Positions 1 through 11,496 of a DNA stretch of 64,000 nt are shown one piece after another. A program made the position numbers and the translations under genes. The stretch is from Sistotremastrum niveocremeum HHB9708. Taxonomy: Eukaryota > Basidiomycota > Agaricomycetes > Sistotremastrales > Sistotremastraceae. Each line of letters starts with the position of its first letter. Position 1 is the stretch's first letter. The notes under the pieces were generated by a model. It was not told the DNA's origin. It saw only the letters and a program-made list of their open reading frames with translations, and searched no databases. Where the stretch lies: positions 1,054,001 through 1,118,000 of the forward strand of contig KV419394.1 in NCBI GenBank assembly GCA_001630475.1, read 5' to 3'.

Positions 1-1660
1 ATTCGACCGGTCCATATACCTTGACGGTCTACTCTGGTAAATCTCACTCGCTAAAGTTAGATCTTGCACTCAATCTGAATCGCTTGATAAAGGATTTGCT
101 CAGCCCCTTTCGTTCAATGTCGGAACGGGTAACTCTGTCTCGTGAGCTTCATCCCATTGGTGCGGGAGCCACGGCGCTCACTCACAATCCTATAGCTGGC
201 TTGCGAACATACCTCCGGGGAATTCTTATATGTTCGGTATGACTGATGCGCACGGTTTCTCTGGAGGCATCTCCCAGATCGTCCAATTGGATAGCCCGCT
301 GAATGCCTGCGATATCGAGCAATTCCAGCCCAACACACTAGAATATGAACTTCTTAGTCCTACTAGGTATTGCCTTTACGTGCCTGAAGTCCTTCCAAAG
401 AGCTGACTGAACCGTTTCTCGTAGCTCCCAATGCGGCCTTCTTCAGCTTCTGGTTAAGAATGGCGCCCCTCCCTATCAGCTGCAAGTCATCGTAGAGAAT
501 GTGGGTCTGATAATGTCGCTTCAACTTACTGTTGTCTGAATGAATTGATGTCAAGCATCAACCCAAAACGTTAAACTTTACATCAGAATTACTGGTGAGG
601 AATCTGTATATGAGATTTAAATCAATCCTCATTTCAATGTGCTCTTTATCAGGAATATGTGATCGATCTGCCGTCAGCTACGAGATTTTATTGTGCGCCC
701 GCTAGGCTTAGATTCATACTGTAACTCACCAGATCTATGCAGTGGCTTTGACGGATAGTACTGGTAAAAGCTCCATGGAGGGTTTGAACACGGTCGTCCC
801 TTCCTCCAATTCCAGCTGCATCAACGCAGCTGCCACTGCAACAGTCGGCTACGCTCCTCAGGCTACTTATTCCTTGCCACTATCTGCAACCAATACGTGG
901 GTATTCTATCCTTTGGTTCTGACAAATTTTAACCTGATATATTTTCAGAGCTGGGACTAAGTAAGTTGGCTTTCCTTGGTGAGGGTCCTCTGTTTATAGA
1001 TATCTTAGGCACAAAAATGCTGGAGCAATCGCTGGGGGTGTTGTTGGAGGCGTCGCATTCGTCTTCCTCATTTTCCTCCTTGTTTTCTTCCTCTTCCCTC
1101 GAATCAAGCAACGACTTCAGCTCGATCAACCCAGGCGACAAGGAGTTCGAGAGTTAGATCTCGAGGAAGTTCGCGAAATGGACAACAGGATTATATCCCC
1201 TACCGCCATCCATGCTCCATATACACCCTGGTCACACTCACATGCTCAAAACACCACAGTGACACCTGTATCATTTGGCCAAGCTTACACTGCCGATGCC
1301 CAGGGTCCGAGTGGCGGAATCCTGCTTCAGACACCGATGGCCCGCGGAAAGGGCGCTGCAATAGCCAGACCACAACAGAGCGCCTTTGACCAGAATACGT
1401 CGACTTGGGATACTCCCGATGCGAGCACGGTCGCTCGAGGGGGAGCTACCTCATCGACGTCTGGTACTCGTCCCAGCACTCCACATTTCAACTCGTCCTC
1501 GAGCGCCGCACCGTTGCTTGAGGATAGAATCGCCGAGGAGCGACATGAAGACGGAGAAGGGGACCAAGCCGTCGAGCCTCTTCCATTATACTATGCGGAG
1601 CCTGGCGCAAGCCCCCGCGGAATCGAGGAGCGTTCGCAGGATTCTCATATTCAGCAATGA
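1..1660 (+). CDS. Single-pass membrane protein with Ser/Thr-rich ectodomain (3' part of gene)
   Basis: The 5' end lies outside the window. I see two related extracellular units. The first runs from a GPYTLTVYS stretch near the window start to IPPGNSYMFGMTDAHGF and a Cys at about 206-365. The second runs from GAPPYQLQVIVEN at about 475-517 to ALTDSTGKSSMEGLN and a Cys at about 743-815. A glycine-rich start and a hydrophobic membrane segment follow at about 1030-1090, then a basic stop-transfer (PRIKQR) and a polar cytoplasmic tail of about 180 residues ending at TGA 1658-1660. Joining the ectodomain to the membrane segment needs a 12-nt exon at 949-960 between introns 897-948 and 961-1008. The architecture resembles basidiomycete surface proteins of unknown function. 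No enzyme motif is visible; a wall sensor or adhesin role would be a guess. Confidence 0.72.
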
Positions 1661-1917
1661 ATATCTAAGGAATTCGTATCGTCTTCGGCTTGGCTTTCAG
1701 TTTTTGGGGTTTTCGTTGTCTCCGGTGATTACTGTATTAAAATTTGCTGGCTTTACTAATACTGCCTCACGACTATACACGAAGAAGACGAGACACGGCT
1801 TTCATGGAGAATCTTGATACCAAGGGATTTGATATATTTCAATATATCAAGCATACTATGATGTATATTACTAGGAATATCTACTGCTCCGAAAGGAACG
1901 ATAGCACGACATGTGAC

Positions 1918-4486
1918 TCAGTCAGCTAGGAGTGCGTCTACCACATTGGCGACTCTTAATTGCTTCAAGTCTGTATATGTCTATACGCAAGATGGTCAAG
2001 GGTTTCTTATGGGGAACAGAGACACAGACGCACCTGACCACATCCAACAAAGAGAATTGGTTGACCAGTAACGTACGTCATGGATAAAGCCGCGCCAACC
2101 TGGATATATATCAATGAATATGATTCGAAATAATGCGGATGAAACCCCAAACCTTGTCATCGACGGTGTCCCATTTCGTCACTAACATACCATCAATCCC
2201 ACGGCCTTTGATAGAACCTCCCGACCCTGCAGCGGAGAAGTCGCGTAGTGCACGATCGAACTTCGTGAGTTGATCGACGGCTTCGTTGCCAACCAGGGCT
2301 TCTCCGACGAAGATAATTTTATCCGGAGTATTGATTGCCACAAGCTGTCAGATCAAATGAGCTAGTTTCTTGTCAGAGATCGGCACTCGAGTACCTTAGC
2401 CAGGGCCTTCATCAAGGGCTACAGCCAAGGTGAGCGGAAAAATATCGGAAGGGCAACTGCAACCGTACCTCATTGTCTTGCATACGACCAGCAGTATCGA
2501 TCAAGACCACATCGAACTCGTTTTCCTTGGCTGAGAGAATGGCATTGTTAGCCAAGAAACGATACGTAGGTCGACGGCGGTCTTACCATATGCGATAGCC
2601 TCTTTCGCTATGCCCGCGGCGTCCTTGCCATAGCCCTTCTCATACAATTCGACCGATCCACGATTCAGATCCGGCGAATCATTGGTCAGCATGGATAGAT
2701 TCCGGACATGCACCCGTAGCTGCTCAACGGCTCCACTCCTTTGACAACATCAATACCAAGGAGCACTTGAAGATCACAAAACATACCGGAAAGTATCGCA
2801 AGCCGCAATCAAGACCTTTAGACGATTTTGAATGAGCCAAAAGCACACTTTGCTCAGATTTGTGCTTTTTCCGACGCCGTTTACCCCGACGAATGCCATT
2901 GTGTACGGTGATCTTACAGAGGTCGACGACAATGGCGACGCCAACTTTGTCCTGATGGCTTGCATAACATCGGTCGAAGTTTTGGGAGTAAGGATTTGTG
3001 TTAGTGAAGCTCCTAGGGCTTCCTGGAAAGATGATTTGATGGCTGGATTAGGATGTCACTTCATAGCCGACTGAAATATAACATGGTCGACGAACAAGTG
3101 AAGCCTCCAATTTTCTTTCCTACAAGATTTTTTCCAACGCCGTCACAGACTCGATCAGCGATGTCTTTGGCTACATTCTTCTTCATCAAATGTTCTTTCA
3201 TTGTGGCGAGGATTGGCTTCAGATCTTCGTCTGTCAAAACTTTGCCGCCTGTGAGACGCGCAAACATGGATCCCAAAGTGCCCATGGTGGTCTTTTCAGG
3301 TTTGCCGGGTTGTTTCCCAACTGTGGCCAGCGTTTGTGAAACAAGATCACCTTTTTCAGTGAACTCCCAATCTTTGACTTCATAGGAGCCATCACGACCT
3401 CGGACACCAAGAGAGGCTTCGTCCACTAGTTCTTTCCAATTTGCAGACTGATTTCCGGTGGTCGAGGTACTCTCGGATGTGTACGAGAAATCCAGGGATG
3501 CCATGTCGGATTCAGTAGGAGCCTGATCTCCCCATTTGCGCATTACTTTCGAGGCCTTCTTCTTCCCCGGTGTATCAGAACTATCAAACATGATGTTTGG
3601 CAATCTGAAGAGAAGATAAAAACTCACTCGTTGCCGCTTGCGGTGCCATATCCGCTAGAATATCCACCGTTCTTGGCACCCTTCCTTCCCACCGCGCGTT
3701 GAGAGCCCCCACGCATCTTGCTTTTCATAGCGGCTACATTCCTTGATATCGCTTGTTCATCTACTGCCCTCTCCGATGACAAAGTTGGGGCTGAATGCGA
3801 CTGAGCAAAGCTTAACAGAATCTCTCACGACCCTCACCAACGGAAGAGTCATCTGCAGGCGGTGTTTCGATGGCAGCCGCGGGAGCTTTAAGTCGGCTGC
3901 TACGCTCTGAAGCAGCCTTCGCCTCCAGCCCCTTCAATACTTGGTCGAACACTCGATCCCACGACTGGAAGACAGTTCTAAAATCCCAGTTCGCAGCACC
4001 GACAGGCAAGGACTTGGCTGTCGTAATAGTGGTGGACGATACAGCGTGAAGGGAAGCGACGAAAGTCGTCAGGAATGGTTCGAACATTTTCAAGAACAGA
4101 GTCTTGATGGCTTCCAGAAGATCATCGATGTAGGTGAGCTGGAGGATGCGCTGATAGGCGACCTGGGAGAGGATGATATAATCGGATGGAAGAAACAAAG
4201 CTCGAGACATACCACAAATATGAGCTCCATCTCATTGAGGAACGTCCATTTTATAGCATAGCCATCCTTGTCATATTTCTCCTCGGAAGTTCGTCCTTCA
4301 ATCAAAGCTTCTCGAATCAAAGAGTTGACTGGCGACTGCGCCGAGGCTGCCAATGTACGTGCTGCTGGAGTGAACGACCGGGACCATAGCACGGCACCAC
4401 CTATTTACACGCTTATGAGGATTACTGGAGATGCTTGACCAGGCAGTAAGCGGACCTTTGTGAGATATAGAGCAATGATCCAGCAT
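1918..4486 (-). CDS. SRP101: Signal recognition particle receptor subunit alpha (SRalpha GTPase)
   Basis: This is the SRP-receptor GTPase that docks ribosome-SRP complexes at the ER membrane. The first exon (4456-4486) encodes MLDHCSISHKG and joins GAVLWSRSF, the usual SRX-domain start. A charged linker at about 3100-3600 leads to the NG domain. That domain has G1 GVNGVGKST at about 2870-2895, G3 DTAGRMQDNE at about 2470-2510, and G4 as TKWD (TKxD in the family) at about 2170. Two further short introns near the 3' end restore the conserved tail: GAALSMTYVTGQPILFVG, then TYTDLKQLRVANVVDALLAD, with stop TGA at 1918-1920. A reading frame left unspliced would wrongly end near 2111. The gene is divergent from glyoxalase II with 300 bp between start codons. 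Family and start are both well supported. Confidence 0.93.
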
Positions 4487-4786
4487 CTTTCCGGAGTGCT
4501 AGTGATACAGAAACAGTTTCAGAGGCAAGAACGAAAGTTTGTAGTGTACGGAGCGCAGGTGAGCAGCAACAGCGTTTGGCAGAGCCCCAAGGGAACACCG
4601 GAGCCGGCACCAGCTCCGGCACCTTGGCTTCGGCTGACGTTCTAATCGGCCACGATGATCTCATGTCATGCTTCGTACGCTCTCTCACAAGCATATATCC
4701 TCCTTATCAAGACACTTTTCAACTAACTCAAAGTATACTATCAAAGCATAACATTCTGCGTATCTGACTGGTGATTCAGGAGAAAC
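4487..4786. promoter_or_regulatory. Shared divergent promoter region, SRP101 / glyoxalase II
   Basis: This 300-bp stretch separates the start codons of two divergent genes. It holds a short direct repeat of a GGCACCGGAGCC-like unit around 4597-4625, but no TATA box that I can see. No open frame in it looks real. Confidence 0.5.
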
Positions 4787-5762
4787 ATGCGTGTGGTTCC
4801 AGTGCCTGTCCGACAAGATAACTATGCGTACCTAATCATTGACGAGCCATCGGCCACAGCGGTGGCTGTCGATCCCTTCGACGTCTCCAAAGTAGCTGCA
4901 GCAGCAGAAAAGGAGCAAGTCAAGGTGACCGGTGCCATTACGACGCACCACCATGCCGATCATTCTGGAGGAAATCAGGTCGGTATAACTCACTCTCCAA
5001 ATCACCAAGAGAACTGAAAACGAAGTGATTCTCCAGGCTTTTGTATGTTTTATTTGTTGAAAGCTCATTTCATGCACCTAAAGTGGTATGGAGGCGGCCA
5101 AATATCCAGGAACTCCAGTTTATGGCGGTTCTGACGCTATCCCTGCTTTGACTAACCTTGTCAAGGACGGAGATCAATTCAAAATTGGGAACAACATTGA
5201 TGTGAAATGTCTTGCGACTCCATGCCATACTCAAGACTCCATTTCCTTCTTCATCTCCGACTCCCAGAAGCCTGATCAAAAAGGCGTCTTTACTGGTGAC
5301 ACCCTGTTCCAAGCGGGCTGTGGTCGATTCTTCGAAGGAACGGCTAGTCAGATGAGAAGCTCTCTGAAGTATCTCGCCTCTCTTCCCAAGGACACGGTGG
5401 TATACAATGGGCATGAATATACTCCCTCCAGTGTCAAATTTGCGATTTCGGTGCGCCTCGTTGTCCAGATAGCTTTGAGTTTCAACTGATTATGTATGCA
5501 GGTGGACCCAGACAATGCAGCGTTGCAGAAGCTAAAGGAGCTATCCGATGCCAATCCCGTAACCACTGGAAAAACCACGATTGGAGATGAACTGGAATAC
5601 AACCCCTTCATGCGATTGACGGACCCTGTCATTCTGTAAGTATCATAATGACGCTCGCCTCTTAACCTACTTACGCCGTTGTATAGCAAAGCCACTGGTA
5701 CCACTGATGAAGTGGAAACTATGGATAAGCTCCGGACGATGAAGAACAACTTTAGGGGATGA
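4787..5762 (+). CDS. GLO2: Hydroxyacylglutathione hydrolase (glyoxalase II)
   Basis: The enzyme hydrolyses S-D-lactoylglutathione to D-lactate and glutathione, the second step of methylglyoxal detoxification. It is a metallo-beta-lactamase fold enzyme with THHHADHSGG (metal ligands) in exon 1, a His in CHTQDS, the Asp of TGDTLFQAGCGRFFEG, and a late His in NGHEYT. My exon model is 4787-4978, 5037-5042, 5094-5450, 5502-5635 and 5687-5762, giving about 254 residues, the normal family length. The second exon is only 6 nt (Ala-Phe). It restores GGNQ-AF-AAKYPGTPVYGG, the expected spacing after the metal motif; skipping it keeps the frame but loses two residues. No clear mitochondrial presequence is seen, so the product is probably cytosolic. 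A LINE fragment lies about 100 bp beyond the stop. Confidence 0.93.
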
Positions 5763-5848
5763 GCACAAGTCATCGCACAAAAAATTATCTTGTAAATATA
5801 TAGGCTACATGTCGCGTATGTCGAGACACAGTTGCGAGCCAAAGTGTA

Positions 5849-5863
5849 ACTGTATATACATGT
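5849..5863. repeat. Target-site duplication, left copy
   Basis: The 15-mer ACTGTATATACATGT is repeated exactly at 6422-6436. The two copies flank the LINE fragment. Confidence 0.88.
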
Positions 5864-5880
5864 TGTTGTTGTTGTTGTTG
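5861..5880. repeat. (TTG)n tract, the 3' tail of the LINE
   Basis: About six TTG units on the plus strand read as a (CAA)n tail at the 3' end of the minus-strand LINE fragment. The tract begins inside or directly next to the target-site duplication, as expected for target-primed reverse transcription. Confidence 0.8.
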
Positions 5881-6421
5881 AAGTTTGTATTTATAACCCG
5901 CGTTAAGCAAACGAGTGCTAAGTAGCGGGGGCCCGGTCGTTAGACCGGTCCTGGGAGTGTAGTCTAGGATTATACAGTTCTAATTTAAATGTATCTGTGA
6001 ATTGTGGAATTGGGAGGTAGTGTTTTTGTGTAGGCTTTGGAAATGGAGATTGCGGTGTGGTGTGGCTTTTTGTTGTGGAATAATGAATTATAAATTGGCG
6101 AGGGTGGGCCCCGCGAGCTCTCCCGTTTTTGTGTAGGCTTCTGTGAGTCGAATGAACTCGGCGAGGGCTGCCATTCCTTTCTCTTCGTTTAGTAGTCGTG
6201 TTATCGATATTTCCGGATCGAAGTCTGTGAGGGTTCTTCGGTGTTCGTCGTGTCGTGGACAGTCCTGGAGGATATGTGCTCGTGTCTGATGAGGGTGTCC
6301 ACATGGGCATTCTTTGGATTCCGATGGTACGAACTTGGCGTAATATTCTCCAATGAATGCGTGTCCTGTTCTGCATTGTGTGACTCGCCCGTAGAGCCCT
6401 CGTGGAAGGTTTCGGAAATGG
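5864..6421 (-). mobile_element. 5'-truncated LINE (non-LTR retrotransposon) fragment
   Basis: On the minus strand an uninterrupted frame runs from 6420 to a TAA at 6088-6090. It encodes the last 110 residues of a LINE ORF2. It contains LPRGLYGRVTQCRTGH, then AFIGEYYAKFVPSESKECPC and GHPHQTRAHILQDCPRH, the Cys/His cluster typical of ORF2 C termini in fungal LINEs, then a terminal helix-like region ending ELAGPTLANL. About 200 bp of 3' UTR and a CAA tail follow. A 15-bp duplication borders the element. The open frame and exact duplication suggest a fairly recent insertion that was 5'-truncated on arrival. It sits between glyoxalase II and HRQ1; without it the gap would be about 204 bp. Confidence 0.9.
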
Positions 6422-6436
6422 ACTGTATATACATGT
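6422..6436. repeat. Target-site duplication, right copy
   Basis: Exact copy of the 15-mer at 5849-5863. It lies about 100 bp upstream of the HRQ1 start codon. Confidence 0.88.
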
Positions 6437-6539
6437 ACCGATTGAATACTGATTGAATATTGAACGCTTGCATGCGAGCCGAGAGAGCTGAGCCGACTCC
6501 GAGACGCGTCTGGGCGTCTATGTACGCGAACTTACCACT

Positions 6540-9500
6540 ATGTCTGGAAATGCAAGAGGAAAGCGCAAGAAAGGGGAAACGAGCAAAACTGGGAGAGACG
6601 AGGATGCTTCTGGATCTCAAGGGCCTCCTGTTAAGAAGGCGCGATCAACGTCCGTTGCTAAAGACAAAGGCAAGGAGAAGGCTACCAAGACACCTTGGCC
6701 TGAATATTTCAACGAAGTCAGTTCTATCTTTCATTGCTTCGCCTCATTCTCTGAACTATCATGTGAAGCTTTATAAGGTATTCGGTACCCACTTCCATCG
6801 AGTGGCATAGAAATAAATATACCATTTTTCTCTCCGTGACGAAGATCTTCAAAGCCTTAAACACCGTTCTGGCATTCTGCTCTTCTCGCAAGCAACTCGC
6901 AACGACGTTCCCTGTGGTTCGTTCCTCAGTTGAGGCACTTTTGAAACAGTGAGCATGTAACCTTGATTGATTGATGGCACCTCATCGCGAAGCAGGCCAC
7001 TGGATCTACAGAAAGTGGCCGAACTGAAGTATGATTCTTGTTGTGCTTCGGGAATGGCTTTATCTGATACTGCATATAGAGCTCTGCTTCCCGACGTCAT
7101 CAAGTTTGCTTACATACCTCAAAACGAACTGCGCGTCCACGAGAGCTCGCAGAAGAGATCAAAATCTCCTGACTATGGCAGTGCACTCACTCCTCGAAGA
7201 GAGCTACAAGGTTTCGACGACAATGAACACGTTCTGGTCCTTGATTTCATAGAAGTAAAACCAAAGGCCAAGAAATTGGAGAGATTGTAAGTCGTGTTCT
7301 TTGGCTATATGGGTACATCGCGTCTCAAAGCCGTCAAGACCTGTCGAAACTCTGATACCATCTCCCGCCCTGACTCCCGCAGGAGTCAAGAAGCTGATCG
7401 AGATTAGAAATCAACGATTTGAGACTGCCGTCGAAGAGTCTGTGATTCCGCTGATCATTCTTGCGGACGGTGCTGACCTGTGAACAGGCTTCTCCAAGCA
7501 GCTGCCGAATGCGGCGAGACCCCTGACTTTCTAGTCCAGGGTGCTGCACGGGAACATATTCCTGTTAATCCAAGCACTATCAAAGCTTTAGCAAGTACCT
7601 CGCAGACTGGGCCCACTCAACATAAAGTTCCTTCGCCCGAGGAGAGACGGTCGATTTCCGAGATTATTGAGGAGTTGCAAAATTTGGATTGGTATAAGGA
7701 ACAGATAATCAGCAGACGAACTACGGAAGCCAGGGAGCCAACGCTAGGTATGTGCTAACGACTTCTCGTGTGAGAGTTCTCATACAGCTCCCAAGGTCAC
7801 CTCGACACGTCCCCGTCAGAAAACATTATGAAAGCTCTAGAAGCAACTCGCAATATCGACAGCTTTTATTCTCATCAAGCTGAAGCCATCAACAGTTTGG
7901 CAAAAGGCTCTCATGTAATTGTCTCCACGAGCACGGCCTCTGGAAAAAGTGTAATCTATCAGGTATCGTCATCATTTTCATTTGGTGTGGATTCAAATTG
8001 ACGAGCTTGGAGGTCCCCGTTTTGATGCAGTTAGAAAGAGACAGGCATGCCACTGCCATCTTTGTATACCCTACCAAGGTTCGTATTGAACTCGAGAGTT
8101 ATCATGCCATGCTTATGATTTCAGGCTTTGGCACAAGATCAGAAAGTTGCCTTTCAACAGCTCGCATCGGCATGCGTTGGGCTTGAAGACCTCCAGGTTC
8201 ACACCTATGACGGCGATACTCCCCAAGACCAACGAGCAGGTTGGCTCTACACCCTGCCATGGTTGCAGCAGATCGTGATTCTGATCAATGCATTCAGGAA
8301 TTCGTGACAATGCCTCTGTGATATTTACTAACTTTGTAACGCCGTGCTTCCCACCTCGTGATTGCAGATTGACTTATGATCTCAGGACATGATTCACGCA
8401 TCCATATTGCCCCACGAAGACAATTGGAGAAGGTAAAGCAAACCGAGAAATGTGTATGTCAGATCATTTAACGACCCACAGATTTCTGAAGAATCTCAAG
8501 ATTTTTGCCGTCGATGAACTGCATTATTATACTGGGCTTCTCGGAAGGTAAACTGCGTGCATGATATGTTGAATTCACGGCAATGAAATCTCGTCAGCCA
8601 TGTGGCCTTTATAATGCGGCGATTCCGCAGAGTCTGCGCTGCAGTTGGAAGTGAATATCTGCAATCTTTCAATAAATCGTTGGGCCCTAACTCTCTGATT
8701 AGACAGACATGCGCGGTTTGTCTCTTGTAGTGCGACTATCTCTAATCCTCGGCAGGTCGTTATACCGTCTCTTTGAAATTTTGCACTCGTCCCTCTGACC
8801 CAAGTACAGCACATGAAAAATATTTTCGGAGTAGATGTACGCTTTCTTTCCCTGCCCCTACCTGACGCAGACTTCAATGCACTACTAGGACATTGATGTC
8901 ATTACCAACGACGGTGCACCTTCTGGTCCCAAAGATTTCGTAATCTGGAACCCTCCCCTTGTGGATCTCGCTGAGCCGTCCTTGGGTCGCGAAAGCACAA
9001 TGCTCCAAGCAACCGCTCTAATGAGATACTTAATGAAAAATGGGATCCGAACGATCATGTTCTGCAAGGTGCATATGACCATAGCCTACCCAATCCCAAG
9101 CTAATGCAAGGCGATCCAACTCCAGATCAGGAAAGTCTGCGAACTTGTACGATATATTTAAAAAGCACTGTTTCGTCGGCGCGTTCATCTTGGGCTTGAT
9201 TTAGGCCATGAAAACTCTCCGCACAGAGTTGACGTCGGAAGGCAGGCTGGACATTCTTGAAAAGGTCATGGCGTATCGAGGAGGTAATAGTTTGTCTCTC
9301 ATCACTGCTTATCTTTGATTCATTGCTCCTAGGTTATTCACAAAGCGTGCGTTTTATCGTTGCCTGTTTGTACGCGCTATTCATCCGATGATGACAGGAT
9401 CGTCGCCGTATAGAACGAGAAGCTTTCGGGGGACATTTACTTGGAATTGTTGCTACAAATGCGTTGGAACTGGGCGTGGATATTGGGACATTAGATGCAG

Positions 9501-11449
9501 TGATTATGCTCGGCTTCCCGTTCAATGTTGCGAGTATGGTGCGTGGGTTCGTCCATTGGTATAACATTTATTGATCGCTACTCCAGCGACAACAGTCTGG
9601 CCGAGCCGGACGGCGGTCTCGGGACGCACTGGCTATCCTTGTAACAGACAGCACCCCGACAGATCAACACTACGTCCAGTACCCTGACGACTTGTTCTCC
9701 GCGCGGTCTGATGACCTTGTCGTAGAACTTGAGGGAAGGGCTGTGCTAGAATCGCACTTACAATGCGCGGCTCATGAAATGCCATTGTCAGATGAGGATG
9801 CTCAATATTTTGGCGAACTTTTCCACCCGATTTGCGAGTCTCAATTGGTTCGCGACAAACAAGGATGGTAAGCTGACTGGTTTTGGGAAATACATATTCA
9901 AATGCTGTCTAGGTATCATCCCAATCCCAAATTTCTACCCCATCCCGCTAAACACGTATCGATTCGTGGTGTCGAAGAAGAGCGCTACACAGTAATCGAC
10001 GTAACGAACTCTCAAACTGGGGGAGCTGCTGGATCGAAAATCCTCGAAGAAATCGAATTCTCCAGAGCGTTGTTTGAGGTATGTGTACTGCATTTTTGAT
10101 TATGAAATTGATCTCAGAGACCAATCGTTTGACAGACTTACGAAGGAGGAGTGGCAAGTTTTTCGAATCGAACAAGTTTCCGTCTATCTGACCTGCAGAC
10201 TAGTTTATACATCAAGGGTTGACCTACATCGTCAGTTGACCCGATTTTCACTAAATCTGTTTCTCATGCTTGGCAGGTCCGAGAAGTTAGCCATGACGAT
10301 CGTATCGCCAAGTTGGTGCGGTCTGATGTGAATTGGACCACAAAACCACGGTATACGTTTCGACCTAACCTATCCGACGACCGCTAACGCCCTGTTTTTC
10401 AGAGATTTCACGTAGGCGTCAAACTTTCCGGCGTTCATTTTCTTACTGCCGTATAGAGATATTGATGCTGCTCAGACCTATCGAATCAAATGCGTACAAG
10501 GCTCGCCTTACCATACTTATTATGGCAGTGAGTGTCACTACACAACATACGAGCTTTATCTTAAAGTCCTTAGGAGTTGAGATTCAGACTATCGTGTTTG
10601 GTATTCCTTCGTCCCTTCCATATTTCCTTAAGAATCAACTAATGGCCCCTAGGATTTTTCAAGCTTCGGTCAGTCCTTCCTTAAATTCTCTGAGACTTAT
10701 TGAACCGTGTGCTCGCAGCGGTTCTCAAATTTTGGATACCGTATTTTTGGAAACTCCCCCATTTCACCGTGAGACGATGGGCTGGTGGGTCGACATCCCC
10801 CGCAACACCTTAAATGTGATGCGAAGTAAAGGAATAAACGCTGCCGAAGCCATACATGCCGCAGAACATGCCATTATGAACTGTTTTGCCATGCAGCAAG
10901 ATATCAAGACAGAATGTAAGGTGGCCGCAAAAGAGTACAGAAGAGATCCTTCTGAACGAAAACGACCTGCTCGGTACCGCATTTGATCTTATTGCTTTGC
11001 ACACCTGACGCGGTTTAAGATTGATTTTCTACGACGCTCAGGGACAGGGTAGTGTTGCAGCCGCGCGAGCCTTTGATCATGGTTGGTCTTCTCTTTCGAG
11101 TTTCTTCTGTAACTACAAGCAGCTTCCAGGATCCGCACTCATGCAAGATGCGCTTGAACGAACTGAAGCTTGTGATTGCGAAAATGGTTGTCTCAGATGT
11201 AAGCATGCCGTCCCTTCATGATGCTTTGCTAAGACAAAGACAGGCACAAAAAGTACATGGTGCAAAGAGGGTAACGAGGTTTCCTCAAAAGTCGGAGCCC
11301 TCATAGTCTTGCGTAGTTTGCTGGACTTGCCCCTCAGACTGGATGAAATTCCGGATGCTCCATATTTGATTGATCCTCTCATGGAAACCGTTGTTGAGGC
11401 GACGCAAGTACGAGCATTGGACGACATAGAAGTGGAGCCAACAACCTGA
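6540..11449 (+). CDS. HRQ1: Hrq1-type DNA helicase (RecQ4-like superfamily 2, DUF1998 C terminus)
   Basis: This is a 3'-5' DNA helicase family linked in yeast to crosslink repair and telomere maintenance. The start MSGNARGKRKKGE opens a basic, Ser-rich N terminus. The Hrq1 N-terminal signature FKALNTVLAFCSSRKQLATT follows near 6845-6900, after an intron. Helicase motifs follow in order: Walker A STSTASGKSVIYQ (about 7925-7963), DExH box as VDELHYY (about 8510-8530), and motif VI QQSGRAGRRS (about 9588-9615). The C-terminal part has YRIKCVQGSPYHTYYG, EHAIMNCFAMQQD and the Cys cluster CDCENGCLRC (about 11169-11200), typical of the DUF1998 zinc region. It ends at TGA 11447-11449. There are many short introns. 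The stop lies 47 bp from the stop of the convergent SCYL2-like gene. Confidence 0.9.
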
Positions 11450-11496
11450 TATAATATGTTCAATAAATTAAAACCAACTATCTCGCACTGCCGGGT

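Noticed and set aside
5918-6376. 152-codon frame on the minus strand over the LINE fragment
   Set aside because: It is out of frame with the clear ORF2 C-terminal reading and shows no motif; a shadow frame.
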